From NCBI GenBank assembly GCA_025403435.1, contig CM046341.1:3977183-4041182 (forward strand): 64,000 nucleotides of DNA. Reading direction: 5' to 3'. The notes beneath the pieces were generated by a model. It was not told the origin of the DNA and ran no database searches. It saw only the letters and a program-made list of their open reading frames with translations. Source of the DNA: Artocarpus heterophyllus. Lineage: Eukaryota > Streptophyta > Magnoliopsida > Rosales > Moraceae. Below, piece after piece: positions 22,761 to 35,929 of this stretch (position 1 is the first letter of the stretch; each line of letters begins with the position of its first letter). The position numbers were made by a program, and so were the translations under genes.

Positions 22761-23857
22761 ACGATCTAGTTGAGGACTTTTTATTGAGGTCCAAGACTAG
22801 TCCCCCCTTTTCTTTTTCATTCTTTTCTTATTTTATTCTGCATGCAAATCATGCATGGTCTCTTTGAACTACATGGCTGTTGAAGCATTAACTGAGTTTA
22901 GGTCTTTTAGATTATTTTAGGTACTATTCAAGGAACCTTCATTTTTGCCAACTTAAGGACGAGTGTAATTTTTGAATGATCTTTGCCTAAGAAAATAAAC
23001 GTGTAAACGACACCATGGAAACACATATTTGTTGCCAAGACTGGATTGCACGTCGTTTTTATTTCTTAGTAAATAGGACACCTTGTTCTCGTAGATAGTT
23101 CAAACTTGATTCTTGAAAAGACATGCCGTTTTCATGATCAGACGACAGATACATAAACAATACAATACATATGGCATATATATATATATATATTTGTATC
23201 TATATTGAAGAAAAAACAAATATACATATCTTGCTTCTATATAAATGAAATAAAACGCCGTTTCAAGAATACGATAAAACAAAATTTAGACTAGAACAAC
23301 ACGTTTCCTTTTTTTTTTCTTTTTTCAAAATCCCTTGCTTCACTAAAAGTGCCTGTATCAATGAAAAATTTTGGCATTTCTAATGGTACTCTTCCCCTCA
23401 CCTTTAAACTTATATGGATTATATTTGAAAGAATTTTCTTTGTTCTTTATATATTTTTTATTATCATAAAAAATTCCTTTTAATTTCTGGGATAATATTG
23501 TTACCATTATCTGCTACATAAACAAAATTAACAATTAAACTCCTATTTGTTGAAACGCCACGTGGCATAACTAACTACATAAAACGACATCATTGAAACG
23601 ACACATATTTGTTGTGAAGACCCAAAAAAAAAAAAAGACGTCCTGCAGTTCTGGCACTAGTCGAAACGTCATGTCGTTTTCCCTATATCGACTGATAAAT
23701 AGACAACATATCCATAAACATGTTTCGTTGGCTTATCGCTCCGGTATTTTGCTTTATCCCCACTTCCTCTCCGAAGCTCAAGATTTGTTCAGAGGCAGAC
23801 ACAACTGACTCTCAAATATCTGTAAGTCGATTTCATACAGCTCCAATATCAGAACCC
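22761..23857. other. Intergenic, upstream of mTERF copy 2
   Basis: AT-rich, with TA repeats near 23,178-23,193 and scattered AAACGACA words that recur elsewhere in the window (41.5, 58.2 kb). An open frame runs in from about 23,720 before the mTERF start but lacks family similarity, so it is probably leader. Confidence 0.45.
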
Positions 23858-25028
23858 ATGTCTTATTTTCTCCGCAAAATTACACTCTTTGGAATTTGTT
23901 ATGTAATAACTTTACCACCCACTTGTATTCGGGGTTTTTGTCGAAACCCTTATTTCGTCCCTCTAAGATTGTTCTCAACTAGTTCAAATCTACAATCTTT
24001 TACAGTTTCATATCTCATAAACTCACTTGGGTTCTCTCCAGAAGCTGCATTATCAGCTTCCAAGTTTGTTACTCTTAGGAGTCCTGAGAAACCAGACAAA
24101 AGTCATAAAATTGTTCAAAAACTATGGTTTCACTCGGACTCAAATTTCGTCCCACGTTAGAAGACACCCTAAACTACTTTCGTGTAATGCTATGAAGATT
24201 ATTTTGCCCAAACTGGAGTTTTTAGAAGCCAAAGGCACTTCAGGCCCTGAAATGGCCAAAATGCTATCTACATACCCTATCTTTTTGACAATTGGCTTAG
24301 CTAATTACATTATTCCCTCGTATGACTTCTTTAGAGACTTGTTTTAGTCTGATGAGAAAGCCATTCGTGCTATCAAACGTTATCCCGATATCCTCGTACG
24401 TGTTGAGAAGTATGTAGCACCTAACGTCGCTATCTTGAGAGAACATGGAGTGTCTGAATCTAAAATAGCAACAATGATGCAAAACGGGCTTAGCTGTTTC
24501 GTTGTGAGTTCAGTGACTTTCCATAAAATTGTTAAGAAAGTGGTGGAAATGGGATTTGATGCTTCGAAGCTAAGCTTTGTTAAGGCGGTGAAGGCGTTTC
24601 GGTCGGTGAGCAAATCAACTTGGGAAAGTAAGATTGATGCTTATAAGAAGTGGGGTTGGTCTGAAGAAGATGTTTTGGAAGCCTTTCAAAGGGATCCATG
24701 CTGTATGATGATATCTGAAGATAAGATTAAGGCGGTTATGGATTTTTATGTCAACAAAATGTGTTCAAGCCCTTGTATTATTGCCAAGCACCCGATACTC
24801 CTTTTATATAGCTTGAAGAAGAGACCAATCCCGAGGTTTTCAGTTTTTCAAGTTTTACTCTCAAAAGATTTGGTGAAGGACTGTAGATTAGTTGAGTTAT
24901 TTACAGTTACGGAAAAATATTTTCTTCTGAAGTTTGTCACGCCTTATGAGGAGGAAGCTCCGAAGCTGTTGAAGTTGTACAAGGAAAAATTGGATCTTTC
25001 AAATGCGACAAAGATTGATGAGGTATGA
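23858..25028 (+). pseudogene. mTERF family gene, copy 2 (frameshift plus nonsense)
   Basis: Paralog of the copy at 2,585-3,698 with the full 5' end: MSYFLRKITLFGICYVITLP, then RLFSTSSNLQSFTVSYLINS, an organelle-targeting N-terminus. It then has mTERF repeats (LGFSPEAALSASKFV, NYGFTRTQISSHVRRHPKLL, LREHGVSESKIATMM, YKKWGWSEEDVLEAFQ) to the stop at 25,026-25,028. Two lesions: one extra A in GACAAAAGTC (about 24,097-24,101), and TAG at 24,345-24,347 where copy 1 has CAG (LQSDEK versus LF*SDEK). About 390 codons long when aligned, the usual family length. Intronless. Plants often carry such mTERF genes in clusters with broken members. The rest of the frame is well kept, so the loss is recent. Confidence 0.88.
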
Positions 25029-25763
25029 AAACTTTGTGAAGTACGCTGAGATGAGTGAAGTCCATATTCTGAGTTTCATTGCAGTTCTGGGTAAACTAAG
25101 TGTCTGTTTGAATCGAAAACTTTTTGGTCTTGAATTCCTTGGACTTAAATCAAGACATGCTTTTGTTTTTAATTTATTAGCAGTCAATCTGGTGCAGTCC
25201 AAGATTTGAACTTTGGTTTGCAACTTTTATGCAAATCATGCATGTTCTTATTATTTGAACAAGATGCTTGTTGAAGCGCCAACTTAATCAATCATTTTGT
25301 AAACCTTCAAGTATATACTTCATTTACCCTTTTACTTTTTAAGTGATCTTTTACCAACGGAAAAAGTAAAGATCTTTTTATTTATTAGTTTCTTTGTTGT
25401 TGTTGAACTAGGAAAAGATATAATAGCACCATAACATATTAACATATTAGTTATTTCCCTTTTCATTTGTGATAAATCCTAAGAGTTTTCCTCAGCACCA
25501 AGCCTAATTAGAATTTATTTGCAAGCGAACTATAAAACTACGTATATGACAAATATCTAGGCTTGGCCTTGATCTTGCTCAAATGAAAATCTTTGTCAAG
25601 CCTAACCAACGAAGTCATTTGGGTCTTTTTAATGCTTTTTCCTATTTGTAATTCCACAATGTTGACTACTATCAAGTCGTTATTTTTTACTTATAAAAGT
25701 GCAATTCATCCTCAAACGTGTGTTTTCTTGTTCTAGGGGGAAAAACAACAACAACAACAAAGG
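25029..25763. other. Intergenic, downstream of mTERF copy 2
   Basis: AT-rich, with an AAC-type short repeat near 25,746-25,760. No gene, RNA or element recognised. Confidence 0.5.
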
Positions 25764-26204
25764 TCAACGCTCTCTTTTCTTTTTCCTTTGAAAATCAATA
25801 ATTATGTCATCAAGAAATATCTTCATGGACAACAGAACTGCTGGTTTAGAAACTTCCTCTCTCCAACCATACAATTTCATTATCTTTGCTGCATACCTAG
25901 CTAGCCAATGAGTGGTTAAAACTCGATTACAGCCTTGCATGGCTACCCAAGTCATTAGTTCTTGTTAATGCATATTTGTGATTAGTTATGAATCTGGAAT
26001 ACACAGTCTCTTGTGTTGCCTAAGCACATATTTAGCTAGCCCCTGAGCCACCACATTACAAGTTACATAGGCATAATACAGGGAAGAGAGAGAGAGAGAG
26101 ATCAGTTGTTGGGTAAAGCTTTGTAGAACCATGGTGAAGCCTTCTTGGTCTCTGATAGAATCACTGATTTGAGTTATGTTCTTGGTGCAACCTTTTATGG
26201 TCAA
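25764..26204 (-). pseudogene. Possible fragments of a reverse-transcriptase-associated RNase H domain
   Basis: Two adjacent minus-strand frames (26,204-25,986 and 25,955-25,764) each contain a phrase like the C-terminal end of plant non-LTR-element RNase H (RVT_3 type): CNVVAQGLAKYVL and CNRVLTTHWLARYA. In that family the phrase reads roughly N-x-V-A-H-x-L-A-K. Catalytic acidic residues and the rest of the domain are not visible. Weak call, by eye only. Confidence 0.28.
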
Positions 26205-26555
26205 ACCAACGTCACCAGGCCAATATTAAGATCCATTACAACAGTTGCAGAGACAGAAGGAGGGTGGCCCCCCTAGATTTTTGGTTTTTTTTTTTTTAAA
26301 TAGAGTTTTTTTAATATCTTTTTTTCTTTAATATTTATGGTCGATCTGTTTGTAGATTTTGTGTGTTGTGCTTCTGCGTGTTTTATTCTGACGATGGCAT
26401 GAGCTGCTTTAAACAGCAATGTCACGATGACAAGATTTTGGTGGGGAGCACTCAGAAAAGAAAAGGAAAAAAAAAAAAAGTAGAGTTCAATATTGGGTTT
26501 GCTGGAAGCGTCTCCATCGTGCTAAGTCTAGAGGTGGTCATTCTCGTAATTACAT

Positions 26556-26909
26556 GGCCTTGTTTGTTTGGAAGGGCGTTCTAGAATTTTTTTTGACTTC
26601 TTGAGTCTAAAAATTACTTTTACAAGTATTTGAACGATCTGTCAAAAAATACTTTTGTTCTCTAAAGGTGTTTTCTGTTGAAGCCACAAAATATAACTTG
26701 TCAAAAAAGCACTTTAAAATAGACTCTGAAACTTTGATACAATAACATATTATAAACTTAAATATAACATATTCGTAGTTTAAAAAAATTGAAATTATTT
26801 TAACTTATAAAAATTCTTTTAAAAATGTGGTTTCAAACACTTGTTAAAAGGTTACAACTTTATAATTTTTACTACTAAAAAGAGAAGCAAAAATTGTATC
26901 AAACGGGCC
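26556..26909. mobile_element. Putative MITE with GGCCYxGTTTG ends
   Basis: The left end GGCCTTGTTTGTTTGG and the right end CAAACGGGCC form an imperfect inverted pair about 354 bp apart, with an AT-rich interior and no coding capacity. The ends resemble the shorter element at 49,146-49,265. No certain target duplication. Confidence 0.4.
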
Positions 26910-27432
26910 CTCTATATCTTAAACTGATTGGATTTTGTTTTTATACTTTTGCCAACGTTTACATCCATGTCAATTCATGCTGTAGTTATCCATTCTTTTT
27001 GTCATCGTCATTGTTCTTTTTTATTCAAGTTGCTTAATTATAAACAGAACGACACAGAAACGACATCCTGTCATGTACACAACATCGCTATAGACAAGTA
27101 AAACTACACCAATATATATATATATATATTTCATTTTTTGTGAATGTCGTTTACGACACGCTGCTTTGTCCCATTTGTCATGTAAACATCTTTGACCTAA
27201 GTGTTGGCAAAATGCAATAATCAGTGCCACATTATCATGAATTTCTTCTTCACCCTTGCATTAATGCACCAACCTTTCGCTTCTAGGGGCCTATAGCCAT
27301 GGCTGACGTATGTTCTTCCATGAACGGCAGCAAAATGATATTTGGCAACGTTTAAATTTCGACTGCTACAGTGACAACAAAAGTAACAAAAATATATTAT
27401 AGTTTAAAGCTCTCGTATATTATATTGACGTG

Positions 27433-27488
27433 GTTAATGGCAAAATACCTTGTTAATGGCAAAATACCTTGTTAATGGCAAAATACCT
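27433..27488. repeat. Tandem repeat, three 19-bp units
   Basis: GTTAATGGCAAAATACCTT is repeated three times head to tail; the third copy loses its last base. Minisatellite without evident function. Confidence 0.9.
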
Positions 27489-28485
27489 GGTGAAGATTTT
27501 TTTTTTTTTTTTCCTGGTTGTATAAGACAAGATGGTTGCAAAAGAAGATGAAGACAAACGACAACAATTTTTCGAAGGGTACATCGCCAAGAGACGACAC
27601 TTGCACTGACGAGCAATGAAACAAGGACTAGAAAAAAGGCAGTTACTTAAAAGCGACAATGGATTTAGGCATTAGCTTGTTTGTATAGATAAACGGGATA
27701 TTTATCTTTTTATATTTTTTTAAAGTTAATTTAAAAATTATATATTTAATTTCGATCTCATCGAATGTGTATTTTTATATTAGATTTAATACATAAATCT
27801 ATATCTTACCTTATCTCAATCAATAGATGATTTTGACTTTTTAAAATGATCAAATTATTTTTAAGTAAAATATTAAAATAATAAAACTTTCAAAAAATAA
27901 AAAAAGAAAAACACATAAGACACTTATTTTTAAAGATAAACTTTAGTATAAAATGTTTTTTAGTTTTTAAAATTATTTTTTTAATTTGAAAGTATTTTGG
28001 ACAAGTTCTTAAGTCAAAATTAAAAAATAATTAAATAAAAATATAAATTTATGTATTAAATTTAATTTAATACAAATTTGATAGGATTAAAAATTAAAAG
28101 TATATTATTTAGATAAACTTAAAATAAAATAGAGGTATAAAACGGTAAATACACTAGATAAATTAATGACGCCACCTGAGTGAAGGATAACAAGAAAGAC
28201 AAATGTCCGGCAACAAAGGTCTAAAAGAAAGATCTGATACGCAAGCAGAGTCAACTCAGGGCAAATTTCCAAAGTACTACTTTATTGCTTAAAAAAATAT
28301 AAAAATTACAAGAAACCTTTGCAACATTAAAAACATGGAGGACGTGCAAGATTTAAAAGCCAACTACTAGAAGCTCAACCTTTTCAAGGGGAAACCAAAA
28401 AAAAATAAAAAAATAAAAAAAGGTAATGAAAAACCATAGCAAAGTCAAAGAGAGATAAAATTGCTTTCTCCAAACAAGTCTAACT
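27489..28485. other. Intergenic, downstream of ACP
   Basis: Very AT-rich sequence (27,690-28,160) followed by the likely 3' UTR and polyadenylation region of the minus-strand ACP gene (about 28,250-28,485). Confidence 0.5.
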
Positions 28486-30618
28486 CTAGGCAGCCGCCTT
28501 CTTCTCAACGAGCTGCTCAATGAGATCAGCAGCATCTTGGACGGTGGCAATGCTCTGAGCACTTTCTTCTTCCACAGTTATACCAAAAGCCTCCTCAAGC
28601 CCCATCACAATCTCAACCTGCATGAATAAAGTAGATTAAAAAAAAAATAAGAAGACAATATAATAAATTGATTTTAGAGCGTGAAAAAAAAATGTCTTGA
28701 AATGTTTTAACACTAAGTTTTGATTTCTAAGCCAATTGACCATTTATTCAGAAACCCAATTCCTTTCTGTTTTGAAATCCTCCAAGCTCTAAATCACATG
28801 GAGATATGCTTAAGAAATCTCCACCACTTAAAAAAAAACACAGAGTATGAAAGTGTTGCAAAACTTGGATAGAAAGTAGATCAACACAATTTTTCTTTTT
28901 TTTAAAGGGCACTTTTCCAAATTTCAGTCTTGACAAAAGATGCTTTGCAATCCTTACTGTTTTGTGATTCTTCAAACTTACAATTTAGCAAACAAACATC
29001 AACCACACAAAGGCATCTAGTTTGAAACATAGGAAAAAATATATTCATGAGAATTCAAGGTTAAGGGCATTGGTTAAGTAATAGTTTACCGTGTCGAGGG
29101 AATCGGCACCGAGGGCAGCAAACTTCGATTCTCCATTGACAGTAGAATCCTCAGGAAGAGCCAGTTGCTTCTTTACGATTTCCGAGACCTTTTTCAGAGT
29201 CTCTGGTTTGGCCTGACCAACAAGAGATTCAACTAGTTTTAATTAAATCCATGCCTAAAAATGTGCTTATGTTATAATTGCAATTAGTCCTCATGGATCA
29301 AAACATATATGTCATTGAAACTAAAAATTTGACATGCCAACAAAACTAGACCATCAAATTCTATATCTAGTACTTGATTAGATAGATAGATAGACTTACA
29401 GCGCAGGAAACTTGAAGAAGGCCCCGCCTAGGTTGCGACCTAAGAGACGGGAAGTGCACCGAAAATGAGATGGATTTTACGTTAGAGATCCTGCTGGCAG
29501 GTACCTGCTTAGACATGCAACATGAAGAAGTGGTTTAAGCACAATAAGGAATTAACTCTTTGTTCAATTAAATAATAACAAGGAATTCTACAGTATGGTA
29601 TAAAAAAAGACCCTATTGATAGGACAATTTTGAGCCCGCAAGATCACACAAAAATCATATTAGATTAAGAAAAGTATAGTAATTTAACAAACATTCAAGA
29701 TCACACAAAAATGATATTAGATTAAGAAAAGTACAGCAATTTAACAAAAATTCAAGATCTGACAGCTATGATAAATTTGGAAAAGTATAACAATTTAACG
29801 GAGCTTAATGAAGATCTAACGGCTCGTAATTATGTCCTACCGATTAAGTGTATTTTACCTACCGCAGGATCTTCATTAATTAAAAAAAAAAAAAAAAAGA
29901 TTTCAGCTACATATTTAACTCTTTTCAAATTGCGAGTTTGTGAAAGATCTCCAATGGGTCATCTAGGAGCCCAGCCTCTGTTAAAGCAGTTAAGAAAAAA
30001 TATTCTTTTCCAAAACTTGGATACAGAGCAAATATAGCTAAACCAGCTCATATTTTTATGCTTCAACTTCCTCATAAGATGCATTAAAAGACCTTAAGAA
30101 AGATAAAATTTGTGTATGCCAAACAAGATTCTGTCCATATTATGCATGCTACCATTTCAATTTATGATATTTTGCCCAAAAAGTTCTAAGAAAATATGAG
30201 GAATTGCATAATTTGAAAGAATTGGTAAAATATTTCTAAAAGTAATGATTTTAAATTGCATGCATATCAAGTCCTAGCTTGATTCTTGATTGAAAAAAAA
30301 ATCATAATGTCACAACAATTATTAGAAATCAAATCCGTTTTTAGAAGAAAAACAAGAAACTCACTAACAACTGACAAATATAAGAAAAGCCAAAACTTTG
30401 CAAAGAAATGAAAGCTAAAAACAGAGACTCTAACAAGAAAAAAGCTCAAGAACAACAAGAAGAGAACAAATATCACTGAAACAAAAAATACCCAGAAAGC
30501 AAAAATATCAAAACATGTAAATTAAACCAAAAAAAGGTGAAAAATTCAGAAGAGTATTTACAAGGCTAGGCTTGAAGGAGGCCTTGAAGGAAAGCGATGA
30601 TCCAGTGAGAGAGGCCAT
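28486..30618 (-). CDS. ACP: Plastid acyl carrier protein, 138 aa
   Basis: ACP carries the growing acyl chain on a 4'-phosphopantetheine arm during fatty acid synthesis in the plastid stroma. Four coding exons on the minus strand: 30618-30562, 29504-29400, 29212-29090 and 28617-28486. All junctions are GT-AG, in phase 0, with an uninterrupted frame. The first two exons ([19 protein letters not shown], then [14 protein letters not shown]...) form a Ser/Arg-rich transit peptide of about 54 residues. The mature part starts near AKPETLKKV and contains the attachment motif [12 protein letters not shown] with Ser92. The acidic helix [13 protein letters not shown] and the end [10 protein letters not shown] are typical. 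Length and exon layout match plant ACP genes, and I see no lesion. A CT-rich leader (GA repeats on the plus strand, 30,686-30,716) lies just upstream, and intron 1 carries a 57-bp tandem repeat. Confidence 0.96.
29641..29800. repeat. 57-bp tandem repeat in ACP intron 1
   Basis: Units at 29,641-29,697 and 29,698-29,754 differ at a few positions. A third, partial and more diverged unit runs to about 29,800. Each begins AGATCACACAAAAAT or a variant. Confidence 0.85.
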
Positions 30619-31861
30619 TTGGGTGTGTTGAGTTAGATCTAGAGAGAGATCTGGTATTGAAGAGAAGGATTTGAAAGAGTTTTAGAGAGAGAGAGAGAGA
30701 AAGAAAGAGAGAGACGGAGAACACGAAGATTGTGGGTGAGAATTATCGGAGAGAAAGGAAGAGAGGTTTATAACGACGTTTCTTTTCGTTTGGTTTCGTG
30801 TTTTTGCATTAAATGGTTCTCCTCTTTCCTTGTTTTCTCCGATGTTTGTTGAGATTTGTTGGCATGTTTGTTTTGTTTGGCTTCGTTTGTATCGAAGTTT
30901 AGTGTCTGTTTGGGTCCACTTTAAAAATTCAACCTCATCTTGGATTTTGCTTCTTGGCTGTTTGGTAACTTACTTTGGCTCCATAGGACAAACCCATTTG
31001 AAAGAAAACAAAAATTAAAACTAAAAAAAAAAAAAAGTGTACTTTTAAGGGGGGTGAGGGTAGGTTTCTAAACGTCATTTCATATCAAAATTACTCTAAA
31101 ATTAAAGAAAAAAACATGCACGTTGGAAGAATTTAGGACGTAAGTTTGGCAAGCTGGCCCTCTCTGATTCAACTTTAAAATGCTTTATTTTGTTATTCTC
31201 ATCTCACTTTTTGACCATCTTACTCGCCAAAAAAAAATATAATGCCGCTTATAGCTAGAATACTTGTATCATTAAAATGTGTAAGTGAGGCTTAAAATTT
31301 CTCATTGAAATAGTACATTTGAATTTTAACCCTTTATAACTGGTGTTCTTCTAATTCACCTAAAGCTGTACCCGTCTTAAATCCCCATTTAAAACAATTA
31401 TGGTAAGGCTTATACTTCTAAATAAAATTAAAATAGGTGTAATTATGATTAGTCCTAATAGTTTTTTCCAATAAGATTATGGAAACAAACTAAAGACTAA
31501 CATTGAAATTATTTTTCATACCAAAACTTTAATTTTTAGTTAAATTTATTAGCAAAAAAATTAAATTTTGTCATTTAAGATTCTCCCATGAAGGTTCTCA
31601 CAAAAAATATGATTAGAATATCATAATAAAGAAAAGACTAGAAGATTTAAATTTTCAACAAAGTAGGGCAAGCCTATACCAACCTAAGAACTTACTCTGC
31701 TTGGGATGTAGCCAATCAATATGTTGAAGAACTTCGGTGTAGCTTGATCTATAGGTTGGGTCCGTCTGTCTATAAGTCTAATTTTTTTTTGGATTAGGCT
31801 TGATCTACCCATGAACTTAGGCTCATTTTGCATATCTAATAAAATTAGAGAGTATGAGGCG
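30619..31861. other. ACP promoter side of the ACP-VAP27 intergenic region
   Basis: The first ~170 bp hold the ACP leader and promoter, including a GA-rich stretch at 30,686-30,716 (CT-rich in the transcript). The rest is AT-rich without a recognised gene or element. Confidence 0.5.
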
Positions 31862-31969
31862 TAATTGGTTAGAACCAATTTTTTGATTCAAAAAATTGTA
31901 ACACATGAGTGTTTTATACTATTTTCTAATTAAAAAAATCGGTTCTAACTAACTTTTACAAACACCCTA
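31862..31969. repeat. MITE, GTGTTTG family, short copy
   Basis: Begins with GGTTAGAACCAATTTTTTGA and ends GGTTCTAACTAACTTTTAC followed by AAACACCC. The halves are inverted to each other and match the inner and outer ends of the copy at 22,600-22,760. Confidence 0.55.
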
Positions 31970-33238
31970 TTAATAAAGATTTAAAATCTTGAAGTTATAT
32001 CGAGTGGTTAGGTGTGTAAGTTGCACGTATGCTTATTAGAATTTAAATCTCGATGGCTTCATTTATTCTTAGTAAAGTGGGAGTCATGAGCCCTGTAGAT
32101 TTTCTTTATACAATAATTATCTGCAAGTATTGTGCATAAACTTTTCATATAGGGATTGACCAATCATTACTATCCCATAAATTTCATTTCATGACATATC
32201 GATTTCCCAAGTCAACGATGCCATTGCCAGAATGCATACAAAAAATTAAAGGCACTCATGAAGTGGAAAATTAAAACGCATAAAATTTCAACGATTTTTC
32301 GGCATATCCTTGTAGCCAAACGAGTAGTTCTTTCATTTGAAATGTTATTAAAAACAAGACAACAAAATGAGAGTTTAAAACAAGATTTGATAACCAAAGT
32401 AAAAAAAATCTGGTGGAATAATAACAATAAGAATAATAATAAAAGTATTTGCTTTGATCAACTCGACTCGTTTCTTGTCATTACTGTCACTAGTATGCAC
32501 TTTGAGTGTTTGGATACACTTATATCATGTAAAACAAATTCATTTTAGCAAGCTGTAATTTCAAATATTTGAGTCAGCAAGGATTTTTTTAAATTTTGCA
32601 TTGTAAACATATTTTAAATAATTTCTCACTATAAAAAAATTAATTTACATAAAAAATAAAAACACTATGCTTTAATGTAACAGTTTTTCTTTTAATACAT
32701 ATATATATATATATATATATAGCTTTTGAGAGAGAAAGACATAATGATTTAATCAAACATGCATTGCATGGCCAATTATGGAAAAAATAAAGTCGGCACG
32801 TGTTACTACTTTATTTTTCATATTTATAGAAAAAAAAAAGTTGAAAGTAAAAAAAAAAAAAAAGAAAAAGGAATGTGACATCCTAGCCTTGTAAATAGCA
32901 GATGCATTTAATAAAAAAGAAACTAAGAAAGAATCATTGCACTATATTTTCATTTTTATTGACACACACTAATCTTGGTTTTTGGCTTATTGATATCAGT
33001 TGCATTGTCTTTGTCCTCCTTAAATCACAACAGTTTGGTAAGACTATAATGCAGTTAGGCCTAGGTTACTACTATATTGTAATTATTCAAACCAAAATAA
33101 TTGCCTCCAACAAATCCCAACCAACTTTCCTGTGTGCCAATTTATCACATTTATAATTGATCTAAACCTGTACCAAAAATAATGGGGCAATTTTCTTTTA
33201 TGTGGGGATGGCTTAGCTTATACCACGCACTTGTTGGG
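31970..33238. other. Intergenic, no gene
   Basis: AT-rich with A-runs and an AT dinucleotide tract at about 32,700-32,721. No gene, RNA or element recognised. Confidence 0.5.
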
Positions 33239-33735
33239 AAAAGAATACCCAAAAAGATAACGGATTTATTTATAGAAAGAAGAAAATTGATTTCAACCAG
33301 ATACAACAGTCAAAAACAAAATCTTATCAGCGGAGTCCGCATTATAGAGAGATCCAAAGATAACCACAAATACAACCGATAGCAATAAATAAGTGGCACA
33401 ATTTGTTCCTTTGGTTGAGAGGTAAAATGCCCAAAACAGAATTCTTTTTAAAAAGAATACCCAAAAAGATTGGGGAGATTTATACCGTGAGCATTGAAAA
33501 AATAAGTAAAAATAACTTATTGATAATATTTGTTTATAGTTTTAAAAAATTAAAAAAATAATAATTTTAACAAAATATAACGGTGAAAAGCAAAATCCCA
33601 TGGTGGAGTTTGCATCAGTGAAAGATCCAAAGATAACCACAAATACAACCGACAGCAATAAAAAAAGTGGCAGAATTTGTTCCTTTACTTGAGGGGTCAA
33701 ATGCCCATGACAGAATTTTCTTTAGAAAGGCCAAA
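33239..33735. repeat. Two-copy tandem duplication, about 210-270 bp unit
   Basis: The order of phrases AAGAATACCCAAAAAGAT, then GATCCAAAGATAACCACAAA, then GGCA[C/G]AATTTGTTCCTTT occurs twice: first copy 33,239-33,452, second 33,453 to about 33,735. The spacing differs (212 versus 273 bp between matching words) because of an AT-rich insertion in the second copy. Origin unknown. Confidence 0.8.
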
Positions 33736-35929
33736 GTGGTTTAAGTCACTTTAGATGCGTTGCTGTCAATAAAAATAACAAAAAGGGGGTGGTCAAAAAT
33801 AAATAAAAATATATAATTGCTTTCACTTTGTTATCTTTTTGCTTCCCACTTTACTTTAAAAAAATAATTTAAACCATCAACTTAAATTTAAAAATTATAA
33901 CATATAAAAATTTTATATTATAATTTTATACTGTTTATAGTTTAAATTATAGAATTAATTTTTTTTTAAACACCTTATTAGTATATAATTGTATATTTGT
34001 AGGAGATTCAATATTGATTTGGTTCCTTTTACCCACTTAATAAAGAGCTTTATGACCCTAAAGAAAAAGGGCAAAAAAAAGATGGCAAAAGTTTTAAAAG
34101 GTGATGATGTAATGGAATGCTTTTATTAATTTACTTATTATTTTTTCTTGTCATTTTTTTTCTCTTTTCTTCTCATGTAAAAAAAAAAAAAAAGAGAGAG
34201 AGAGAAAACAAAAGAGGAGGAAAATGAGAAAAGAAGAAAGACAGCAAGATTAAAAGAAAAAGAAAGGTTAACAAATTTTGTAATATATTTTTGGTGATAC
34301 CTTCGGTGAAATTATTATAGTGGCTGCAAATGCATGTGAGGTGCAGTGGCAGACCACGGTTAGTTCGGCCTGTCTCCTCTCATGGTCATAGCTAAGCCTC
34401 GTTGGTAATCTGGCTTGACTCTGCATTTGACTTACAAGGTTCGTTATTTTCTAAAAAGTCTTCTCATTCATGTGGATTTGTAACTTGGTTGTTCGTCAAA
34501 TTATAAGTCTCAATTTAATATATAGTTTATTTTTTAAATAAAATTTTATTATTTTATTAATAATAGAGTTATAATCTTAAGAAGTTAAATAAGATTGATT
34601 TTATTTTCTGATTATGATCATTTTTATTTCCTTTAATTCCTATTTGCAATTGACTCACAAGCTACGTGTAACAAACGACAATATTTTTGAAAAGCAAATA
34701 CTGTTTTTAGAAGCGACAATAAATATTTAAAGAAAAAATGACTTTGAAAAGTAATAAATATCTTAAAAGTGTAATTACAGCCAACAACGACTCCAAAAAA
34801 CGACAACTTCTCAAACAAATGACAGTGTGTGTTTTATTGACAACAAAAGTATCTAGGTAACTGTTCTAGCAAAAAAAAAAAATTATCTAGGTGAAGCAAG
34901 AAAAGGGAAATAATTGTAAGAATGAAGGGGGAAAATAATTGTTTACTCTTTGGAAATTGTATTGGCACAACTAGGCACAATTTTCTTAAAGGGAAAAGGC
35001 TTGAAAATGCCATAACGAAATTCTGTTCAATTGTTCTAAATTTTAAAGGTTTAAGATTGGTTTTTCGATGTTGATATTAACTAAGTTTTCTCCCCATAAA
35101 AAGGAACAATACACAAAACATTTTCAGTTAAACAAAGGCTTTTGGGGGAGATAGCTGTTTTTTTTTGGTAGAAATGTTTGTTTTTAGGAAAGATTTAAAA
35201 TTACTGAAATTTTTTAGTGGAATCAGAGCTCGTTTGGGATCAAAAGTTCAAACCAAAATACCAATTTCACTATAATTTTTTTTACAAAATTAGAATTTCT
35301 ATAATGGCTTTAGTTCAAACATAGAGTTTTAACTTATGTTCCCAAATGGCCTATATATTTTTAATAATCTTATAATTATTAAATAAACATTACATTTACT
35401 GACTATAATAATTAGTAAATCTCATATTTATTAGTGAATTTCTACAATTTTTTTCGCCATTGATAAATCACGTCATTCATTTAAAACATGAAAAACAAGC
35501 TTATTTATGACAAATTTTGAAAAAAATATGTAAATAAAGCCCAGTCACATGTGACATTTTTAGTGTGAGTTAGATTTAAATCTTTTTACAAAAGCATAAT
35601 ATTTTCAATTACAACAGTGTGTTTATTTTTCTAGATTAAACAAAAAAAATCAGTTTTGTTTTTTTTTATAAAATTTAAGTTGTTACGTTGTTTTAAATTT
35701 AAACTTGGGCGGGGATACAAATGACCAACTCAACTTTTGCATGAGCCGCCCTTTTTTTTTTTTTGTTGGAACTCGGTGTTGGTGGGATCTAAGCCGAGCC
35801 GGATTCGTACATATAGTTAGCCGTTAGCAAAGGAAAAAGGAAAAATAAAATAAAATAAAATAAAACGAAAAGAGGGAGAGTGAGACCGGAAACGGCTCAG
35901 AGACAAAGACCCACCCGCACGTAAAAGCA
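33736..35929. other. Intergenic, no gene
   Basis: AT-rich sequence with purine-rich runs (34,180-34,270) and scattered AACGACA words (34,660-34,825). No coding similarity found. Confidence 0.5.
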
